A stretch of 64,000 bases of DNA, taken from positions 15,860,926-15,924,925 of the forward strand of contig OZ010787.1 of assembly GCA_963932465.1 (NCBI GenBank), given 5' to 3'. The stretch is from Maratus speciosus. Lineage: Eukaryota > Arthropoda > Arachnida > Araneae > Salticidae. Under the pieces are notes generated by a model that saw only the letters and a program-made list of their open reading frames with translations, was not told the origin of the DNA and did not search any database. This document shows, piece by piece, positions 44,130 to 55,414 of this stretch. Made by a program: the position numbers and the translations under genes. Position 1 is the stretch's first letter. Each line of letters starts with the position of its first letter.

Positions 44130-44992
44130 ACAGGGACAGTCAAAAGTATTTCGTTACACTACGGCCTACGGGAAAAAATCGTTTCAAATGATTTTTAACG
44201 ATTTTACATGCTTTCAAACAGAATAAAATTGATATGAATTTATGAAACGCACTAAAATATGCATTCTGAAGAGTATTCAATGCAACGAATAGTTATTGTT
44301 CATTTACACGGCTAAAAAAGGAATTCCAATACATTATTATACAGGGATGGAGGGAATTGTTTGCGACGTACTTTAATTATGTTAATCTATTTCATACATA
44401 ATGAAATTGATATAAGTCGCTGAGGTTTACACACTATAAATATTTCATGATTATACGAAATGTATACAGCATTTACAGGACACACAAAATATTTCCGATA
44501 CTCTATTGTATCCGAAGTTCATTAGGGATGATTGCTGGAAATGCATTTTTAATTATAGTATGCGCTTTTATAATTCACTATATTTATGCATAGTATATGG
44601 TATATATAAATGCTATAATTCATATACAGGACTACACAAAAGTATTCGTAAGGGTTACTTGGTATATGCGCAAAATGATTAAAGGTAGTTTTTGAATGAG
44701 TTATGGATTTTTACGTTGAACTGCATTTAATTTACTAAGAAATGTTTGTAGAATATAGATAAATTGATATACAGGGCCACGCAAAGAATTGGATACATGG
44801 CCATCTATAAATTATAATTTCTGGAAATGTGATTTCAGCAGTTTTAAGAGTGTTTTAGTTTGAATTAAATTTTAACTAAGTACAGTCGAACTTAGATAAT
44901 TCGAACGTTTTTAATTCGAATTCGTGGATAATTCGAAGTTTTTTGTCGGTCCCTTGAAACTTGTATTCAGTTAATGCTAAAAAATCTTGGTT

Positions 44993-45218
44993 ATTTCGAA
45001 GTCCAACTTCTTTAATTCGAAGTTTTTACCTTTTCAAAAATGACAAAATCTAGTTTCAATGCAGTTTATTTGAAAAGTGGCCGAGTTATTTGCAGCTATT
45101 GTAGAAATTTCGAAGTCCAACTTCTTTAATTCGAAGTTTTTACCCTTTAAAAATGACAAAATCTAGTTTTAATGCAGTTATTTGAAAAGTGGCCGGGTTA
45201 TTTGCAGCTATTGTGGAA
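44993..45218. repeat. 114 bp tandem duplication in the Tigger 5' region
   Basis: 44993-45106 is repeated at 45107-45218, sharing TTCGAAGTCCAACTTCTTTA, AATGACAAAATCTAGTTT and GTTATTTGCAGCTATTGT with few differences. It doubles the number of TTCGAAGT words between the left end and the start codon. Confidence 0.88.
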
Positions 45219-45498
45219 AATTGTTTAGGGAAGAGAAAGGGGTGGGAGAATATTCTTATCTGTTTTGGGAAACAGAGCAGGGATAAAGGGAGGAGGAACG
45301 TAAACCACCCGTACCTGTACTTGGATACGGGTGGTCACCGCCCTTTGCCTTATAAGTGAGACATGGTACTCTCGCCAATGACGCCAGTGCGATAAATCAT
45401 AGATGACACGCGTTGCAATTCCTTCGAAACCAGGACTGTAGTCGCTTTAATTTTCTTCATTGTGCATTTAGTTTTTGTGGTGAGTGTTCAGTGCAAGC

Positions 45499-46959
45499 AT
45501 GTCGTTGAGTAAGCCCCGTTTCCCGTATAAAACCTTACCTTTCGAAGAAAAAATTACTGTGATTCGTGAGGTAGAAAAGGGTGTAAATAACAAATGCATC
45601 ATCGCAAAAGAGTACGGAATAGCACCTAACACTCTTTCGACCTTTTTGAAAAATAAAGAAAATTTTTTGAAATCTAATCGAACTCGCAAACGAGCTAGAG
45701 AACCCGATAATCCTGATGTGGACGAGTGTGTCTTGAAGATGTTTAAGCAAGCGCGGGACAAAAACATCCCTCTCAGTGGAACTCTTGTTCGTGCAAAAGC
45801 GGAAAAATTTGCTGTCAGCTTAGGAAACAACAACTTCAAAGCAAGCTCCGGATGGTTAGACGGATTTAAGGAAGGAAATGAAATTTCCTTTAAGTATGTG
45901 TGTGGTGAAAGTTCAAGTGTAGACCAAGATGCAGCAAATGAATGGAAAGAAACAGTTGTTCAAATCATTGATGCATGCACAAGACAGATACATTTTTAGT
46001 GTCGACGAAACTGGACTTTTTTTCAAATATACCCCTGCAAAGATTTTGGATTTTAAAGGTGAAAAATGCATTGGAGGAAAACGCAGTAAAGATCAAATAA
46101 CCCTACTTGTGGGAGCAAACATGTACGGCACTGAGGAGTTACATTTACTGATGACTGGAAAATCAAGAAATCTAAGTTGTTTTAATAATGTCAAAACAAA
46201 GCCTATCCGTTCAAAGCTATACCGTTCTAACACAAAAGCATGGATGACGGCGAACATTTTTGAAGAATGGCTGCTAAATCTCAATCGCACGTACCAAAGA
46301 AAAAACAGGAAAATAATTCTGTTTATTGGTAACTGCAAGGCTCATAAATCGATACCCACTATGGAAAATGTAACGGTTGAATTTTTTTCGCCAAACATAA
46401 CCTCAGTGGTGCAACCAATGCATCAAGGCATCATTAAAAATCTGAAGCATTTCTACAGATGCTTAGTCGTTCAACACCTCCTTACTGAATCTTCCCAAAA
46501 GATCCCCATTACTCTCCTCGATGCATCAAGAATGCGTTTAAATGCATGGTCCAAAGTGAGCCAGAAAACAATAGCAAATTGTTTCCGGAAAGCAGGATTT
46601 ATCAAGAACACTGTCCCTAGCGAGCTTTTAGACGAAGAAAATTTACCTCCCCCGGTTGCATGGGGAGACAGCACACCATTTGATGTCGACAATGATAAAA
46701 ACATAGATATTTGTGGAGAGCTATCTGAAACAGATATTCTACCCGAAGTTCTAAACAATAAGAACATTGCAACAGAAGACGATGAAGATATTGAAGATGA
46801 GGTAGAAGAACAGAGGCCGATTTCAACTTCAAGAGAGACAGTCTTTGATCTAGCGAATATCGTCGTTATGTAGAAGGACAATCTAACGTGAGTGAAGCGG
46901 TGTTTCGAGCTGTAGATATCCTTGAAGATTTTGTTAAAAAAATCAAGTTAGCTCTTTAA
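45499..46959 (+). pseudogene. Tigger/pogo transposase pseudogene (CENP-B HTH + DDE)
   Basis: ATG 45499 starts a frame giving a CENP-B-N/psq-type helix-turn-helix (LPFEEKITVIREVEKG ... IAKEYGIAPNTLSTFLKNK) and then a CENP-B-type DNA-binding half (FKQARDKNIPLSGTLVRAKA, SSGWLDGFKE). A frameshift near 45975 moves the reading to the frame open from 45929. The catalytic core follows: FSVDETGLFFKYTP with the first Asp intact, IILFIGNCKAHK where the family has DNC, and SVVQPMHQGIIKNLK where the family has QPMDQGI. Asp 2 and Asp 3 are thus Gly and His, each one base change away. An acidic tail (EDDEDIEDEVEEQ) follows. A second frameshift near 46848 leads to a C-terminus VSEAVFRAVDILEDFVKK ending at 46959. 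The protein is inactive on three grounds, although the frames are otherwise remarkably well kept. Confidence 0.92.
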
Positions 46960-47485
46960 AGTAATCTGAAATATATCGATAAAAAGCTGTAGTTTTTTTA
47001 TTTAAAATTAATAAACATTTTTTTGCCAATTTTTGTTGCGATTTAATATTTTACGACATAAAAATAATGTTTCTTGGATAATTCGAAGTTTGGATAATTG
47101 GAAGTTTTGCAGTGGTCCCTTGCACTTCGAATTATCCAAGTTCGACTGTAGTAGCGTGTGATAAACGTTCTAGGTAAACTACAGGGTTATACAAAAGTAT
47201 TCAAATATGTTTCCATATATTAGTATAAATTGCTGAAAGAGAATTTCAACTTGTTATGCGTTTTCTTGCTAAACTAAATTTTCTCATTATACAATATATA
47301 TATCAACCTACAGATCAAATACAGGGCTGTTCAAAACAATTAGAAAATATATTTGGCTATGGACGGTAACTGCTGAAATCAGTTTTTCAAATGTTTTATG
47401 TGTTTTCTAAAATATTTACTTAGTTAACTTATTTACGTTATTTCCCTAAATTACGATGTCTTGTTAAAGCATTCAGAAAATTTAG

Positions 47486-47620
47486 AAAGTGTTTTATAAT
47501 CTATGCTTAACGCATGATTTTTCTTACTTGTTTTATCTATTTCGCAGATCAGTCTTTTCCTATAAAACATACCAAATCTATTTAGCTCATATTCACAAAA
47601 TACAATATACACGGGAATAA
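47486..47620. repeat. two dispersed-repeat copies side by side
   Basis: 47486-47539 matches 1-54 of this window. 47548-47620 is the reverse complement of 32391-32460 (AATATGAGCTAAATA and TATGTTTTATAGGAAAA). The families are not recognised. Confidence 0.7.
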
Positions 47621-47936
47621 AAAATTTAAATAAATATGGCTTATCATGTCGTATTTAATAAAGCAATGACTAATCACAACACATTAAAATCTTACACATT
47701 CTTAATATCAAGCTTGAACTCAAGATATAGCTTAAAACTTAATAAAAAAAGATGTCAGTTGATAGGCATTGTTTTTTAAGTGGAAAAATTTTAAATATTT
47801 TAGAAGAATAGGACTCCAAAATATGGATATTTTGCTAAAAAGTACGGTAAAAAGATAAGAATTTATATTTCAAACAAAACTTTATTTTAAAATTGCGCAT
47901 TTTAAAATTCATCACAGTATTTATGGCAAGAACCTT
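47621..47936. other. AT-rich, no gene recognised
   Basis: No frame or repeat identified in about 315 bp. Confidence 0.55.
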
Positions 47937-48725
47937 CACAGTATTAATACTTAGATTTTTTTCCAGAGAGAAACATTCGGCTTGCATACAATATTTCAAA
48001 TAAAAATCAAATTTCAAATTATTTGCTTAAAAGGCGCAAAGGCCAACATAGTAAAAAAGATTCAATGCCGGGAATGGAGCCCATGCCATCAGTATAGCGC
48101 ACTGACGTTCTACCGACTAAACCACTTGGAACGATACGCAGCACGGAAAATTTCTCGCTATTACATGTTGGCAAGGCTACAAAAGCAGCACAAGATGGAA
48201 TATTTATCGTGAGCCACCGACATGGGGCAAACACGAGACTTAATTAATTAAATCCAGCATCGGTTGAAACTATATTAATACTTAGAAATTTTTCCAGAGA
48301 GAAACATTCGCCTTGCATACTATATTTCAAATGAAAATAAAATTTAAAATTAAAATTGCCTTTTAAGCATGTAATTTGAAATTTGATTTTCATTTCAAAT
48401 ATTGTATGCAAGGCGAATGGTTCTCTCTGGAGAAATTTCCAAGTATTAATATAGTTTCAATCGATGCTGGATTTAATGAAGTTTCGTGTTTGCTAAATGT
48501 CGGTGGCTCACGATAAATATTCCATCTTGTGCTACGTTTGTAGCCTTGCCAACATGTAATAGTGAGAATTTTTCCCGGCTGGGTATCGTTCCATGTGGTT
48601 TAGTCGGTAGGATGTCAGTGTGCTATACTGATGACCCGAGTTCGAGTCCCGGCACGGAATCTTTTTCACTATGTTGGCCTTTGCGTCTTTTAAGCAATTA
48701 ATTTGAAATTTGATTTCCATTTTAA
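47937..48725. mobile_element. inverted pair of tRNA-derived repeats with palindromic centre
   Basis: Two arms of about 340 bp mirror each other around about 48360. Each has a tRNA-like domain: at about 48062-48135 on minus and about 48585-48658 on plus. The A-box-like sequence is GTGGTTTAGTCGGTAGGAT, there is an anticodon-like stem TCAGT/ACTGA, and the plus copy has B box AGTTCGAGTCC. TTTTTCACTATGTTGGCC follows. Upstream of each domain is the conserved block (CATCTTGTGCTACGTTTGTA, GCCTTGCCAACATGTAATAG) shared with 16805-17040. The centre is CTTGCATACTATATTTCAAA facing its complement. An extra copy of the central segment lies at 47937-48020. Acceptor pairing is poor, so these are SINE-like, not tRNA genes. 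Confidence 0.8.
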
Positions 48726-48749
48726 ATCATCACATTGTTTATGACGAGT

Positions 48750-49041
48750 TCGTCACAAATGACACATATTCCACAAATTGGTCACAATGTGACTTCAAAG
48801 CATTGTCGCTTTCGTCACAGGTTCGTCACAAAGTTAATGCCAAAATAGTCACAAATGACACACTTTTCCCAAATTAGTCACACCGTCACTTCACAGAGTG
48901 GTCACAATGTGACGTCACAAACGACCTCTAAAACGGCCATAACGACTTCGCATTTTAGTCACTATGACGTCACATCGACGGTCACAAAATCACAGTGTGA
49001 CTTCACAACGACGTCGCTGTGACGTCACCATGCCTTACGGG
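48750..49041. repeat. GTCAC/TGACGTCA-rich block, right
   Basis: Many TCGTCACAAATGACACA, GGTCACAATGTGACGTCAC and GACGTCGCTGTGACGTCACC words. The complement of the outer edge, CCCGTAAGGCATGGTGACGT, followed by GACGTCGTTGTGA, resembles the outer edge of 41862-42160. This suggests one family in inverted orientation. Confidence 0.7.
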
Positions 49042-51147
49042 AGATGACACAGAAAATAGTTTTGCATCGAAAGTGCAATAATTAGTTGAATAATATTGTG
49101 TACATTTTTTGTAGCTTTAAATAATACCACCATTTTTAGTTCTGTCTATGGAGGAAGTCAGCAACAATATATTTTTCTGCATATGCATCATGATAATTAT
49201 TTATATTTTTGACATAGTGTAAATTAGGAATAGATAAAATCCTTTCTTATACATATTTATTGCTGAAACGTCAGTGAAGGCTTAGTCAGTGAAGGCTGTG
49301 GAGACACGAAAAGTTTTCAGTTTTCGTCTGTCTGTTAGTTAGTTAGTCTGTCTGTTCCGCGATAACTGCCGCAAGAAACATCCGATTAGCTTGAAGTTAA
49401 GAGGGCATATTGATGAGATACCTGGATTTAGCTGTATATTTTTTGTTATATTTGGTTATTTCGTTCGGAAAATATAGAATATTTTACTTTGCGCAATAAT
49501 GCTTTTCTATGGCAATTCAGGCGATTTTCAAATTTTTATTTGTTGAAAGGAAATGGCTCAATGATTAAAGGATTTAAAGGGGTAAATTATGGATGATGAA
49601 ATTTCCAATAAGAATCTTAAATTATTCCTGTTAGTTTGAAACTTTGTCAATACATTTGTCAGAGTTTTTAAATTAGGTGTATAACTTGTGGAGGGATTTT
49701 ATATACATGTTCCAATAATATAAGACATACAAATAATATCATAAGACGAAACGCAATTTTTCACCTTAATTAAACATAAAAGTAAATAATGTTAAGGGGC
49801 TCAGGGCTTGATCGATACCGAAAAACATCTAAACAGAGCTCTCGCTTCGAATCCATATAAAAACAGAAGTATTCAATGTAACTAATTTAAGCTTTCTGAT
49901 ATTTTTAAGGTATGTTTGTAGTCTTATAAAATTGTAAAATGAAGTACTTCAATGTAATAAAATAAAAAATATAGTGAAATTTATATATCACATTTTTCGA
50001 AAAAAATGTAGGTGTCATATCACCATCCGTAAGATATCTTAAGGCTGTTCTTAACTGCTCTGTTCAACAAGAACAAAACGTTTTGACACATTTACAAATT
50101 CATTTTTTAACGGAAAGATATAAAATTGGAAAGACTGGCCATGGAAGCGATTTGAAATCGAATTGTTTTTTCCATTTTTTGATCAATCAATTACCTATTG
50201 AGTTATAAGCGATTTTGATCGCGTGATACGGCATTTTTCTCCCCCTTACTGACTGGATTTTCTTCTTTCGCTCAGAAGTTCAGTTCAAAATGCCAACTTT
50301 GACAATATTTTCTGAAAGATCTATTGCGTTTACAAGAAAACAGAAAAAACAGCTGTATTACACAGTTTCTGAATAACAACACCTTCTAGTTTCATGTGTT
50401 TCCGAACAAAAAGAAATTAAAACTTATGTCAGAAAGTTGACCCTTTTGATTTCAGAATAGCCTTAACGGTGAATTGACATAAGAACCTAATTTTTGCTTT
50501 AAAATGATCAGGAAACTTGACTCTATAGAATGAATTAAGGATATAACTATCACTCAAAGTAAACCTTATTAAAAAAGCTCTCACATATAAAAATTTAAAA
50601 AACCCTAAAAAATACAAGTATTTTTACCTTATAAATACTCAAAATATTAAACTATCTAAAATATATTAAATCATTCTATAGATAATGATGTTATATGCAT
50701 GCAAAAAAATTTTTAAGCCATCAAATATTATTTTTTTTTTTTTTATCTTACGGTTAGTCGTCAAAAATCAAGTTTTGAGAAAACGCGACTTAAAGTTCAA
50801 TCAAATGGGTGCAGCTATGAAAGTGGTTGTTACATAAATGCTTATAACTCCGTTAAAAATGCAAATATTTTTATGCGGTTTTTAGCACTGTGTTCAAAAG
50901 TAATTGAATAATCAAAATAGATACTAAAAAAATAAATTTTTTTTAAAGTTTTCAAGCCCTGAGTCCGCTTAAAAAGGTCCACAATCTTACTTAAAAGGCG
51001 ACTAATGTAATGAAAAAGATGTTACAAGTTTAAAATATACATTTTATTTAAAACTTAATACTTTCAAACCTTCCAGGAATCATCATCAGAGAATATCTTA
51101 ATAACTAAATGTTGTTTATTTATATAAATACGTCAGTTTGTTTGAAA
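49042..51147. other. no gene recognised
   Basis: At 49319-49400 there is a CTGTCTGTTAGTTAGTTAGT tract followed by CCGCGATAACTGCCGCAAGA, related to 43996-44060. A T14 run lies at 50728-50741. No coding similarity seen. Confidence 0.55.
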
Positions 51148-51179
51148 AATGAGAGAGCCAATCATTTGGCTCTCTCATT
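51148..51179. other. strong short hairpin
   Basis: AATGAGAGAGCCAA pairs with TTTGGCTCTCTCATT around a 3-4 base loop. It may be the centre of a decayed palindromic element; no function is assigned. Confidence 0.75.
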
Positions 51180-51597
51180 GACGATGAGACAAAGACATTT
51201 CAGACGATGAAACAAAGATGGCCGCCATGCACAAACAAAAATTAATAAAATTAAAATAATAGTCATTTTGAACTTCCATCATGTTAGGGTTGTTACAAAA
51301 AAATTTCAGATTTTTTAAAAATGGTCGAGAAACCACTGCTGGACCACTTGAAATGGATTGACCCAAATACCACCTAAAATACTTGCAGTAGCAGTATTCT
51401 CATAATGTTGTTTTTTTTTGTTTTACGAAGAAAGATTCGTCGATTTCCACGATTTTACTTGGCACTTTCTTTTAGGTAGATTTCGTATGAAATACTACCT
51501 ATTGGCGTCGTTCCTATGTTGGAATTTCTGAAAACTTTTTGCATATCCACACCGATCATGACCCCTAGAACCCAAAACCACCCTCAGTAAAAAACTT
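51180..51597. other. no gene recognised
   Basis: AT-rich sequence after the hairpin, without recognisable frames. Confidence 0.55.
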
Positions 51598-51642
51598 TAT
51601 ATCTATCTATCTATCTATCTATCTATATATATATATATATAT
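51598..51642. repeat. microsatellite (ATCT)n then (AT)n
   Basis: About six ATCT units followed by nine AT units. Confidence 0.95.
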
Positions 51643-51810
51643 CACTTTCTTCTGGACACAATAACTTCCACAATTCTCTTGCACAAATCTCTTCCAAACT
51701 GATACATAAAATCAAGGGGCATAAAACCTCGGTCAAGTTCGTTAATGGGCAAAATCGGGCCAAGGGGATGGAAATAGGGAGGGGTTTTGTGAAAACCGAA
51801 AAACCCCCAC

Positions 51811-52260
51811 AACTTCTTAATTTTTGCACATATCAAATCAGTTTAAAGTTTTTATTACTTCCAAAAATAGGACCAAAAATTTATGTATCACAGATTTTTG
51901 ATAAAATTAAAAATGGGCTCAAGGGACGCAAAAAATAGGGTTTTTGGGAGAAAAAAATTCATAACTTCGTCAATTCTCAAGATATCAAATCCAATTAATT
52001 TTATCATACATCTTCTTAATATTATTTACAACTTTTATATTCACAAGTTTTTGATAGGACCAATTCGTACCGCAAATAATAAAAAAAAAAAAATTAAAAA
52101 CGGTAACAAAAAAGGGGGTTGAAGAAGAAAAATTTCCATAACTCCGTCAATTCACAAGATATAAATTCCCCATGAATTTATCGTATATCTTCTTAATATT
52201 GTCTTCAACATTTATATAGACAAGTTTTTGATAGAACCAATTCTTACAGCAAAAACAAAT
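51811..52260. repeat. degenerate tandem repeat, period about 177 bp
   Basis: ATAACTTCGTCAATTCTCAA at 51961 is echoed at 52138 (ATAACTCCGTCAATTCACAA), with following TCTTCTTAATATT and ACAAGTTTTTGATAG words in both. A weaker unit starts near 51811. Open frames here follow the repeat and are not genes. Confidence 0.75.
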
Positions 52261-54267
52261 TAAAAATACATAGCGGTTGAAGAAAAAAATCATCTTATTA
52301 AGAATGTATTCAAATCCAAACTGCTTATTTTCTGACTCATTTTTAAATTAATTTTTGCTCTCAAACGCGTCCAATTGATAGATTCTCTTCTTCAGAAACT
52401 ATATAATGATTTTTTTTTATAGAGGTAGAATATATTTCAAAAAATGATGTCAAAGTGTGCATTTTGAACAGAATTTCCCGAAGCGATTGTGTTAGAAACG
52501 AAAAATATTGCCCTACTGAGAAAATAATTGTTTATTAATCAAATTTCAATTAATTGAAAGAAAAATAAAAACACATGTCGCTTATAAATCTTTTCAAAAA
52601 TCACGTCAGCAAGTTTCGTATTTTTTCTATTAAAAATTAATCAGAAAATGTGCCAGAAAATTTCGAGTTGTTGAGCATGGAAAAGTATTTTTTTTTAATA
52701 CCGCCTTAACATGATTCTGATAAAACCAGCTATTATATAAAAATTAAATAAAAACTCGTCAAAAGCGGTCAGATAAAACTGTTAAAGTGGATTTATCATG
52801 ATTTAGTTTTTGTTGGTGCAATTAATATACTTAACTTCGAAATCTACCTCCGCCTGTAGGCCGTGCCGGCAGGAATTTTTTTTTTCGTAATTGTTTATAA
52901 TAATTGGCACAAAAGCTCATATTTTCGTGATTGAGGTAATGTCAAGGACATACAAATAAGAAATTCCGCATTTTCTTCTATAAATTGTGATGAAGAGTTG
53001 GTTAATTATGTATGTTTTTAATTATGAAGAATGAAATGTTTTGCTTAAATCAATGCATTTATCTTTCTTTTGAAGCTATGTGAACGAAGTCACGCGTAAC
53101 AGCTTGTAGTCTATTAAAAAAAAATGATTCAGATAATCCCGCTTACGAAATATTAAGCACTAAGTCCGACTGAGGGAAATGAAATATTAACTAATCTTTC
53201 ATAATTTGATCTGAAACATGGGTTTGCGTCAAATATGAACAGTATTTATCATTACGATTTTAAATGGAATTTTGATACTATTAAAAGGCTATCACAAAAA
53301 ATACTTTATGGCGCCAAATCACGTTTGCTATTTAGTTAATTGGCAGTGGATACGATGATGAATGATTAACTATTAGGTTTAAAAGTCTTTAAACATGCTT
53401 ATTTTTGGGTGATTTTAGAAAGTTAATGCTATCGATAAGATTATTATGTATTTATAGAAGATCTTAGTTATAAATATTATATAACTGCAATCAAAACTAT
53501 TTTTTGGAAACAAAAAATGTAAAACATTAGATTTCTAAATTAGATGACTCAATTAACATTTACAAAAGTTTCCTATACATCAGATGCAAATGTTTGTAAA
53601 TACAGCAGGCAAGTAGGGATATTAGAATAACGTAAAATGCTTGTCCAAACTGTCGCTTATCCTTATAAATCACAGTGCAAAAATAAATTCAAGGTATACG
53701 CTAATCATTAGCACAATCAATAGAAAATTACAAATGCAAGTTTAATTAGAATACGGGTTCAGGGGGGCAGCGCCCTCCTGAATAAATCTACTTTATTAGC
53801 TAAAAAATTATCAGAATAAGTAGCTCATGAGAATCTCAGAATATCATTATATAACAACATGTTTAATTTAACACCTCCAATGTCTGAAAACGGTGAAGTA
53901 TTTTTTATTATTATAAATATTTATGTTATTTGAAAACATTAAATTGCATTTTGTAGGAAGTTGAATATTACGCAAAGTGTATTAAAAATAATGACTTGCA
54001 GAGCTGACGTTGAGGCTTCTGATCTGCAGATTTACTAGTTGGGATACATTTGTAAAGTTGTGCAATCTGTTTATTTTAGCTTAAGTACAAAATTTATTTC
54101 ATAGAGTAATATATATTTCTAAATTTAATTAAAAAGTAATCTCTTTTTTGGGGAAGGGTGGCGAATGTACAGGCAGCGTCAGTTTTTTACCTGGTGGATG
54201 CTTTGAGAATTTTATTTTTTTTATCGCAATGGAATTCTGGTGCTTTGAAACGTACAGTCTTGGAAAG
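52261..54267. other. no gene recognised
   Basis: About 2 kb of AT-rich sequence. Small GC-richer islands lie at 52848-52872 and 53755-53782 (GGGGGGCAGCGCCCTCC, a short palindrome). Neither is identified. Confidence 0.55.
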
Positions 54268-55075
54268 AAAAGTAGACATCCCCTACTAACTCTTCAACTA
54301 ATTATAATAGAAAATAATTACAGGTACCAAACAATTGAAAATAAAGTCTACTTTTAAATTATGTATATAAAACTTGCTTAGGGGGCCATCTACAAATCAA
54401 AACCAGACCAAACTTTGTTTTTTCAATGGCAATACCCAATTTTGACAATATATTTTAAATCTTCGGTTCAATCTATGCCTAGAAATGAAATTTCAAGTCG
54501 TTTGGATGATAAGTTTTTGAATTATAAATATTCAAAATTTAGAGCTTTTCATGTTAAATTACATTTTCATGTTTTTATTTATATCTCCTGAAATTATAAT
54601 CCTAATTTTTTTTGTTTAATTATAAAACTAAAAAACACAAACACAAATACATTGAATTAAATGATGTATGAGCAATAACCAAAACATATTAAGCGCATGA
54701 AATGGTCATATTGAAAATAAATAATACATTAATAGAAATGGCAAAGTCAATCTGTAGCATTTCAACAATCGAGTACCGAACTTCAACTTGGATAAAGCCC
54801 CTAAAATAGGCTTACTTTATTATAATTACTTTTCTGAAACTAATAATACGAATTTTTATGAAAATTTTAATTTAGACTAATTGAAGGGCGTAGAATCTAC
54901 TTATGGTGTAAAACTTGAGTATTGCTAGTGAAAAGAAATTAATATGTAGATGGTCCCCTAAGCAAAATTTATATACATAATTTAAAAGTAGACTTTATTT
55001 TCAATGGTTTGGTACAAGAAACTTTCTTCTGCAATAATTTGTTGCAGGGTTAGTAGGGGTGTTTACTTTTTTTAC
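54268..55075. repeat. inverted repeat, about 125 bp arms, 560 bp apart
   Basis: The left arm (54268-54391) and right arm (54947-55075) are reverse complements, sharing AAAATAAAGTCTACTTTTAA, ATTATGTATATAAA and GCTTAGGGG-CCATCTAC. The most conserved part, about 60 bp, is nearly identical. The element type is not known, and no frame of interest lies between the arms. Confidence 0.8.
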
Positions 55076-55371
55076 CACGACTATGTACATGGAATTTTGT
55101 TCTACTAAATGTTTTCAGTAATCGGACTCAAACACACATTATCTTTAAGTATAACTATTTTGTATATAATTCATAGAAAATAGTAATTCACTTGTGAAAA
55201 TGTAATTAAAATTTACATAAACAGAAAAAAAAAGTCTAATACAGAGTAATTTCAAACATTTTATAGTTACTGGCGCTTTTGAATTTTGGATTTATCTTCG
55301 CGATACACATACACACAATTATTTATATGTGTGTCTGACATTGCCAAATTATTGCACAAACATACGCAATT

Positions 55372-55414
<43 letters not shown>

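Larger units (their letters stand above)
44883..47148 (+). mobile_element. Tigger/pogo-type DNA transposon, 2266 bp
   Basis: TA flanks both ends (44881-44882 and 47149-47150). The left end is CAGTCGAACTTAGATAATTC and the complement of the right end is CAGTCGAACTTGGATAATTC. TAATTCGAAGTT words recur near both ends as likely transposase-binding sites. The element carries a CENP-B-type HTH plus DDE transposase pseudogene (45499-46959), and upstream of it a two-copy 114 bp tandem duplication (44993-45218). The full-length structure with both ends shows it was once autonomous. Confidence 0.93.
44130..47460 (+). repeat. tandem array, about 142 bp units, split by a Tigger element
   Basis: Each unit opens with a TACAGGxxxxxxCAAAAGTATTCG-like motif. 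The ACAGG anchors are at 44341, 44475, 44626, 44771, 47181 and 47321, with a less regular one at 44130. The steps are 134, 151, 145, then 2410, then 140. Subtracting the 2268 bp Tigger insertion (element plus one TA) turns 2410 into 142. The unit start resembles the terminus of the Tc1 element at 39085 (TACAG then AAAAGTATTCG). The array may have grown from a transposon end. Confidence 0.82.

Noticed and set aside
45468..46881. Minus-strand open frames of up to 136 codons across the Tigger gene
   Set aside because: Antisense shadows of the plus-strand transposase, which carries the clear domain motifs.
48750..49041. CRISPR-like array of spaced GTCAC palindromes
   Set aside because: Word spacing is irregular, there are no constant repeat and spacer lengths, and the context is eukaryotic.
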